Shown piece after piece: positions 13,832 to 18,039 of a stretch of 18,039 nucleotides of DNA. A program made the translations under genes and the position numbers. The DNA comes from Tardiphaga sp. (lineage in GTDB: Bacteria; Pseudomonadota; Alphaproteobacteria; Rhizobiales; Xanthobacteraceae), in the NCBI GenBank assembly GCA_028290325.1, contig JAQGJY010000146.1, positions 1 to 18,039 of the forward strand. The letters are read 5' to 3'. How positions within the stretch are numbered: the first letter of the stretch is position 1; the number at the start of each line of letters is the position of its first letter. The notes under the pieces were generated by a model, which had not been told where the DNA came from, ran no database searches, and saw only the letters and a program-made list of their open reading frames with translations.

Positions 13832-13896
13832 TCGGCGCTGTGCCGAGAGGCGAAGCGGCGCCACCAACGCATCAACCGCTCACCTGCGATAACGCC

Positions 13897-14754
13897 TCAC
13901 TTGCAATCCTTCGTCGCTTTCGCGTCGAACTTGGCCAATGCGCCGGCGATCACGAAATCGTTGTAGTCCAGCACCAGCGCGCGGGAGACGCCGTTCTCGA
14001 ACAGCTCGAACGACATCGCGTAAACCGGCGTCTGCTCGCCGTCGGCCTTCTTGGCGTCGCGGTCGTAATAGCTCACGGTGACCGGCCAGCGCGTCAGCGG
14101 TTTCATCGCATCGCTCGTCGTTGACGGATCGGGCGCAGCGATGCTGCGGTCGCCGGGGATGGCGGCGCCGATTACCGTCATGGTGTTGTAAACCTTCTCG
14201 CCGGTGTCGGAGCCGTCATAAACTTGCAGTTCCAGCACCGACTTGCCGTCGCGCGCGGCGGCGATGATGCGGTGGATCTGTTCGGTCGGAAACACCGTCG
14301 CGCCGTCGAGCGTGAATGTCTTGTCGACCGGCTGCTTCAGCTTCACCGTGACCTTGTCGCCGGTGCGCTCGGCGATGCCATCGACGATCGCCGGATCGGC
14401 GCTGTTCATCCGCGTGTCGATCTTGAAGCGGTAGGACTTGCCGGTGCCCTCCTCCCAGCTGGTCGAACGCAAATCGCTCAGCGTGGTCTTGTCCTCGCCG
14501 CTGTTCAGTTCGGACACCTGGCGAAAATCCGACGTGTAACCCTCGCAGGCATTGCCGGTGAAATTATACAGGATGCGGCCGCGCACGCTCTCGACCGAGG
14601 CGTTGCCGCGGGTCCTTTGCAGGCTCAATTCATAGAGCGCCTGATGCGCCAGAAATGGCGGCCCCCCCGCCGCGAACAGCGGCCCGGACGATGCCGCGAG
14701 CGCGAGCGCCGTGGCGCCCGCGCGCAGGGCCGCGAGTCGGATGGAACGATGCAT
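13897..14754 (-). CDS. eipB: Periplasmic envelope-integrity protein EipB (DUF1849)
   Basis: 285 residues with a clear signal peptide: basic start MHRSIRLAALR, a hydrophobic stretch to about residue 22 and a likely cut after LFAA near 29. The mature part, starting GGPPFLAHQALYELSL, matches the DUF1849/EipB family. EipB of Brucella is a beta-spiral periplasmic protein needed for envelope integrity, with a disulfide between two conserved cysteines. The only two cysteines of the predicted mature protein are C70 (NACEGY) and C284 (next to last), matching that pair. The ATG at 14754 is preceded by AGGAGAG (14765-14759). Convergent with dinB across 65 bp. Divergent from dmeF across 135 bp. Confidence 0.92.
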   Translation of the reverse strand: MHRSIRLAALRAGATALALAASSGPLFAAGGPPFLAHQALYELSLQRTRGNASVESVRGRILYNFTGNACEGYTSDFRQVSELNSGEDKTTLSDLRSTSWEEGTGKSYRFKIDTRMNSADPAIVDGIAERTGDKVTVKLKQPVDKTFTLDGATVFPTEQIHRIIAAARDGKSVLELQVYDGSDTGEKVYNTMTVIGAAIPGDRSIAAPDPSTTSDAMKPLTRWPVTVSYYDRDAKKADGEQTPVYAMSFELFENGVSRALVLDYNDFVIAGALAKFDAKATKDCK

Positions 14755-14765
14755 AGGCCTCTCCT

Positions 14766-14802
14766 GCGCTATTGTGCGACCATAATGAGCGCGCTATTGC
14801 GC
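14766..14802. repeat. Repeated GCGCTATTG element in the eipB-dmeF gap
   Basis: GCGCTATTG occurs at 14766-14774 and 14791-14799. The second copy is symmetric (GCGC-TATT-GCGC, 14791-14802); the first has one change (TGC for CGC). They lie just upstream of the eipB ribosome-binding site. Possible paired operator sites, with no known owner. Confidence 0.4.
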
Positions 14803-14889
14803 CGCAACTAGGGCTGACCAGTTCCCCCGTCGGCGCGGTGGAAATTTCGTCCTCACAGGTTTAGATAAACGCCGTTAGAGGGTCATCCC

Positions 14890-15840
14890 ATGCACGATCA
14901 TATGCTCGATAAGTGGACTCACGACCACGTCTTTCTCGGCGAGGAACACGCCCGCAACGAGCGCCGTACCTTCCTCGTCGTCGGCATCACCATCGCGATG
15001 ATGATCGCGGAAATCATCGGCGGCACGCTGTTCGGATCGATGGCGCTGCTCGCCGATGGCTGGCACATGTCGACCCACGCCGCCGCGATCGGGATCGCCG
15101 CTTGCGCCTATCGCTATGCGCGCAGCCACGCGCACGATCCGCGCTTCTCGTTCGGCACCGGCAAGCTCGGCGAGCTGGCCGCCTTCACCAGCGCCGTGGT
15201 GCTGGCGATGGTCGCGCTCGGCATCGCCTATGAGAGCGTGCTGCGCATCACCAGTCCGCAACCCATCGCCTATGCCGAGGCGATCGGCATCGCGGTGCTG
15301 GGCCTGCTGGTGAACCTCGCCTGCGCCTGGTTGCTGCGCGACGATCATAGCCATCACCACGACCACGACCACGATGGCAAAGCGCACGCCCATCACGGTG
15401 ACAACAACCTGCGTGCCGCCTATGTGCACGTCCTGGCCGACGCCGCGACCTCGGTGCTGGCGATCGTGGCGCTGCTGCTGGCGCGATCGTTCGGCTGGGT
15501 CTGGGTCGATCCCTTGGTCGGCCTGATCGGCGCCGGCGTAATCGCCAGCTGGTCGATCGGGCTGATGCGCGATTCGGGCGCGGTCCTGATCGACGTGGTG
15601 CCGAAGGGCGACCAGGCTTCCGCCATTCGCAAGCGTCTGGAGATCGCGGGCGACCGCGTCAGCGATCTCCACGTCTGGCAGATCGGCCCCGGCCATCAGT
15701 CCGCGATCGTCACCATCGTCACCGACGACCCGCAACCGGCGGCGTTCTACAAAGCGCGCCTCGCGGGGCTGCGGTCGTTGAGTCATGTCACCATCGAGGT
15801 GGCGCATTGCCGGCACTCCGACGGCGAATGCGGCGCCTGA
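14890..15840 (+). CDS. dmeF: CDF-family metal exporter DmeF
   Basis: A cation-diffusion-facilitator membrane protein exporting divalent metals, probably Co(II) and Ni(II), by proton exchange. 316 residues and six hydrophobic segments (about 26-46, 50-72, 94-116, 127-149, 176-197, 205-225). The N-terminal WTHDHVFLG.EH..NERRT is characteristic of DmeF. The transport site reads H59-x3-H63 in TM2 (ADGWHMSTHA) and H180-x3-D184 in TM5 (HVLADAATS). A His/Asp-rich loop at 151-169 (HSHHHDHDHD) joins TM4 and TM5. A cytoplasmic ferredoxin-like domain follows, with an HCRH motif near the end. The ATG has AGAGGG 8 bases upstream. The usual partner regulator dmeR is not next to it. The family is sure, Co/Ni specificity is inferred. 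Confidence 0.9.
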   Translation: MHDHMLDKWTHDHVFLGEEHARNERRTFLVVGITIAMMIAEIIGGTLFGSMALLADGWHMSTHAAAIGIAACAYRYARSHAHDPRFSFGTGKLGELAAFTSAVVLAMVALGIAYESVLRITSPQPIAYAEAIGIAVLGLLVNLACAWLLRDDHSHHHDHDHDGKAHAHHGDNNLRAAYVHVLADAATSVLAIVALLLARSFGWVWVDPLVGLIGAGVIASWSIGLMRDSGAVLIDVVPKGDQASAIRKRLEIAGDRVSDLHVWQIGPGHQSAIVTIVTDDPQPAAFYKARLAGLRSLSHVTIEVAHCRHSDGECGA

Positions 15841-15937
15841 CGCCGGTCATCGCCGGCTTGCAAGTCGCGGCATGATGGGCGACACAGATTCTTCTTCCGG
15901 TGAGGACGCCGGCATCACCAATCAGACGGGGGCCATC

Positions 15938-16405
15938 ATGGCAGGAACGATCGAACAGAAACTCAACGCCCAGGGCATCACGTTGCATGAGCCCGCCAGC
16001 CCGGTCGCGAATTACGTCGGCTTTGTCCGCACCGGCAATCTTCTGTTCGTCTCCGGTCAGGTCTGCGTCGATCCCGACGGCAAGCTGATCGCCAAGGGCA
16101 AGCTCGGCGCCGGCGTCACCATCGAACAGGGCAACGCCGCCGCGCGCATGTGCGGGATCAACCTGCTGGCGCAGATCAAGGCCGCGCTCGGCGATCTCGA
16201 CAAGGTCGTGCGGGTGGTGCGCCTCGGTGGCTTCGTCAATTCGGCGCCTGATTTCGTCGATGGCCCGAAGGTGCTGAACGGGGCGTCCGACCTGATGGTC
16301 GCCGCGTTTGGCGACAAGGGCCGCCATGCCCGCACCACGGTGGGCGTCGCGTCGTTGCCGTCGGACGCGGCGGTCGAGGTCGAAGGCATCTTCGAGGTCG
16401 CCTGA
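15938..16405 (+). CDS. RidA/YjgF/L-PSP family protein
   Basis: 155 residues from the ATG at 15938, with a G-rich tract (GGGGG) about 5 bases ahead. The frame is open back to 15785, inside dmeF, but the family fold starts at MAGTIEQKLN. This is the longer bacterial branch (about 150 residues; RidA proper is about 128). The RidA fold features are LFVSGQVCVDPDGKL near 36-50, GFVNSAPDFVDGPKVLNGASDLM near 98-120, and R132 in HARTTVGVASLP, corresponding to the conserved substrate-binding Arg of imine deaminases, followed by EVEGIFEV. RidA members hydrolyse reactive enamines and imines; retention of the Arg is compatible with that, but subfamily roles vary. The next gene starts 5 bp after the stop, so they are probably one unit. 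Confidence 0.9.
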   Translation: MAGTIEQKLNAQGITLHEPASPVANYVGFVRTGNLLFVSGQVCVDPDGKLIAKGKLGAGVTIEQGNAAARMCGINLLAQIKAALGDLDKVVRVVRLGGFVNSAPDFVDGPKVLNGASDLMVAAFGDKGRHARTTVGVASLPSDAAVEVEGIFEVA

Positions 16406-16410
16406 GCGCG

Positions 16411-17157
16411 ATGACCCGCGCCCCCGCCTGGCTGACGGCCCGGCCGATCGCGCATCGTGGTCTGCACGATCGCGCGGCCGGCATCGTCGAGAACATGCCG
16501 GGCGCGATGCGCGCCGCGATCGCGGCGAGTTACGCGATCGAGACCGATGTGCAGCTCACCGCCGATGGCGAGGCGATGGTGCACCATGACGATGCGCTCG
16601 GTCGCCTGAATGAGGGCGACAGCGCGCTGATCACTTTGACATCGGCCGCGCTGAAGCAGGTCGCCTTCAGGGATACCGCCGAGCGCATGATGACGCTCGG
16701 CGAGTTGTGCGATCTGGTCGATGGCCGCGTGCCGCTGGTCGTCGAACTGAAAAGCGGTTTCGACGGCAATCGCGCCATCGTCGATCGCGTCGCGACAGTG
16801 CTGACCGCCTATCGCGGGCCGGTCGCGGTGATGTCGTTCGACCCCGACAAGGTGCTCGCCGCGCGCGAGATCATGCCGGCTATGGTGCGCGGCATCATCG
16901 CCGAAAGCCGCTATGACGAATCCGAATGGCCGATGCTGACACCGGCGCAGCGCCATGAGATGATCGCCTTGCGTCACCTGCCAAACACGCAGCCGCATTT
17001 CGTCAGCTACAACGTCAACGATCTGCCGAGCGACGACGCGCTGGCCGCGAAGCGCGCCGGTTGCGCGCTGATCACATGGACCATCAGGACCGAGGCGCAG
17101 CGCGCGCTGTCCGAACGCTATGCCGATCAGATGACGTTCGAGGGGTTTCGGCCGTAA
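16411..17157 (+). CDS. Glycerophosphodiester phosphodiesterase family protein
   Basis: GDPD enzymes split glycerophosphodiesters into glycerol-3-phosphate and an alcohol. 248 residues, cytoplasmic (no signal peptide). Active-site landmarks: H15-R16 in IAHRGLHD, E27-N28, E44-x-D46 in AIETDVQLTADG, H59-D60 in VHHDDALGRL, and VVELKS further on. These are the metal- and acid-base residues of the family. A standard TIM barrel length, ending in ITWTIRTEAQ and a short tail. It begins 5 bp after the RidA-family stop without a strong Shine-Dalgarno, so translational coupling is likely. It could recycle phospholipid head groups. The precise substrate is unknown. Confidence 0.92.
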   Translation: MTRAPAWLTARPIAHRGLHDRAAGIVENMPGAMRAAIAASYAIETDVQLTADGEAMVHHDDALGRLNEGDSALITLTSAALKQVAFRDTAERMMTLGELCDLVDGRVPLVVELKSGFDGNRAIVDRVATVLTAYRGPVAVMSFDPDKVLAAREIMPAMVRGIIAESRYDESEWPMLTPAQRHEMIALRHLPNTQPHFVSYNVNDLPSDDALAAKRAGCALITWTIRTEAQRALSERYADQMTFEGFRP

Positions 17158-17167
17158 CGGTCGGGTT

Positions 17168-17300
17168 GGTCATTGCGACGAGCAGTCATGACCGTCGTCG
17201 AGGATTGCTTGGATCATGCTCGGCGGATCGCCGATTATGATCCGGCTGGCAGCCTGATTTCAGCAGCGCCCGGCCCTTGAAACGTGCGACGAAACGCACG
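17168..17300. repeat. Cluster of four inverted repeats after the GDPD gene
   Basis: Four separate inverted repeats lie in one 200-bp gap: GGTCAT/ATGACC (17168-17193), a large near-perfect 33-mer (17211-17243, outer arms GGATCAT/ATGATCC, inner arms TCGGCG/CGCCGA, loop GAT), GGCTG-G-CAGCC (17244-17254) and CGTGCG/CGCACG (17283-17300). None is followed by a T-run. Possibilities are an extragenic palindrome element, a small RNA or a Rho-type stop. Confidence 0.6.
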
Positions 17301-17357
17301 ATGTTTCTCGAATATTCAGTCGCGCGACGGCCCTGCCGCGCCGCCGTCAGGGTTTTG

Positions 17358-18039
17358 ATGACATCCGCCGATATCACGCTGGAAGCCGTTGCCGCCGCCA
17401 ACCAGATCGAGGCCGTCGAATGGGACGCCTGCGCCAATCCCGGCGCGTCCTATAATCCGTTCGTCTCGCATGCCTTTTTCGTCGCCCTCGAGGAGTCCAA
17501 ATCGGCCTGCCCGCGCACCGGCTGGGGACCGCGCCACCTGATCGCCCGGCAGGGCGACACCATCCTCGGCATCGTGCCGTGCTATCTGAAATCACATTCG
17601 CAAGGCGAGTACGTGTTCGATCGCGGTTGGGCCGATGCCTATGAGCGCGCCGGCGGCAACTATTATCCCAAGCTGCAAGCCGCGGTGCCGTTCACGCCGG
17701 CCACCGGTCCCCGTCTGCTAATCCGCGACGGCGGCGATCACGATCTGATCCGCACCGCGCTCGGGCGCGGTCTGATGGGCCTGTGCAGCGCCACCGAGGC
17801 GTCCTCCGTGCACGTCACCTTCGCGCGCGAGGACGAGTGGCAAAGCCTCGCCGCGCAGGGATTTCTGCAACGCACCGACCAGCAGTTCCACTGGCACAAT
17901 GCCGGCTACAAAAGCTTCGACGATTTCCTCGCCACGCTGAACTCGCGGCATCGCAAGGCGATCAAGCGCGAGCGCCGCGACGCGTTGGCGAATGGCATTA
18001 CCATTCACGCGCTCACCGGCGACGCCATCACCGAGGCGG
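17358..18039 (+). CDS. FemAB-like / DUF482 acyltransferase (5' part, runs off the window)
   Basis: The frame opens at an ATG at 17358, preceded by CAGGG, and stays open to the right edge for 227 residues. The sequence matches the DUF482/FemAB-like branch of the GNAT fold: NPFVSHAFFVALEES near 33-47, GWGPRHL near 55-61, PCYLKSHSQGEYVFDRGWADAYERAGGNYYPKLQ (positions 74-107) and VPFTPATGPRLL near 110-121, then a basic segment HRKAIKRERR near 198-207. No signal peptide. Related proteins are annotated as peptidoglycan-type or aminoacyl/acyl transferases, but substrates are not settled. Full-length members are near 380 residues, so roughly 150 are missing. The 200 bp upstream contains hairpins and no obvious promoter. 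Co-transcription with the GDPD gene is possible. Confidence 0.88.
   Translation, partial: MTSADITLEAVAAANQIEAVEWDACANPGASYNPFVSHAFFVALEESKSACPRTGWGPRHLIARQGDTILGIVPCYLKSHSQGEYVFDRGWADAYERAGGNYYPKLQAAVPFTPATGPRLLIRDGGDHDLIRTALGRGLMGLCSATEASSVHVTFAREDEWQSLAAQGFLQRTDQQFHWHNAGYKSFDDFLATLNSRHRKAIKRERRDALANGITIHALTGDAITEA

Noticed and set aside
13831..13846. Terminator between dinB and eipB
   Set aside because: Only a 5-bp stem (TCGGC/GCCGA) with no T-run on either strand.
12497..13867. Long open frame (456 codons) opposite dinB
   Set aside because: Shadow of a certain coding sequence: Arg/His/Gln-rich, no motif, no ribosome-binding site.
14803..14889. DmeR/RcnR operator in front of dmeF
   Set aside because: Only one C5/G5 tract (AGTTCCCCCGTC) is seen, without the flanking TA-rich inverted arms expected.
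15785..15937. N-terminal extension of the RidA-family gene into dmeF
   Set aside because: The first 51 residues are a frame-shifted reading of the dmeF end and match nothing in the family.

Overview
The window is an 18-kb stretch of ordinary, densely packed, high-GC chromosome from an alphaproteobacterium. The best guess is the Bradyrhizobium/Rhodopseudomonas group (Nitrobacteraceae). Evidence for this is the divK-pleD pair, EipB (DUF1849), DUF3572, a DinB with an N-terminal zinc ribbon, a DmeF-type metal exporter, and the RidA / glycerophosphodiester phosphodiesterase / FemAB-like (DUF482) run. Codon and base use look uniform. I see no insertion sequence, phage gene, CRISPR array, tRNA or rRNA.

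Layout. 1-2799 (+): the 3' part of a class-I dihydroorotase-like gene (pyrC), plsY (membrane phospholipid synthesis) and dprA (single-strand DNA/RecA loading). 2800-3368: a gap between convergent then divergent genes, holding a small leftward gene for a 61-residue helical protein and two back-to-back putative promoters. 3369-9747 (+): a tight cluster of topA, rnr, a DUF983 membrane protein and a long-form NUDIX hydrolase. The first three overlap by 4 bp at their junctions. 9865-10179 (+): rpmG (ribosomal protein L33) with its own promoter-like sequence and a clear intrinsic terminator. 12012-10262 (-): divK then pleD, a cell-cycle phosphorelay pair ending in a c-di-GMP synthase. 12240-13831 (+): DUF3572 gene overlapping dinB (translesion polymerase). 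14754-13897 (-): eipB, a periplasmic envelope-integrity protein. 14890-15840 (+): dmeF. 15938-17157 (+): a RidA-family gene and a GDPD gene. 17358-end (+): the 5' part of a FemAB-like acyltransferase gene.

How the genes work together. topA-rnr-DUF983-NUDIX looks like one transcription unit for nucleic-acid housekeeping. TopA and RNase R both end in Lys/Ala-rich basic tails. DivK and PleD act together in alphaproteobacterial polarity and cell-cycle control. The space in front of them carries a CtrA half-site-like sequence beside a CcrM (GANTC) site. DUF3572 and DinB appear translationally coupled.

I did not find a convincing new multi-gene system. The points most worth checking are non-coding: four stacked inverted repeats in 17168-17300, two perfect palindromes at the putative topA promoter, and 21-bp-spaced direct repeats at the promoter of the small leftward gene. 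Among proteins, the altered metal-site motif of the PyrC homologue and the DUF3572-DinB coupling deserve attention.
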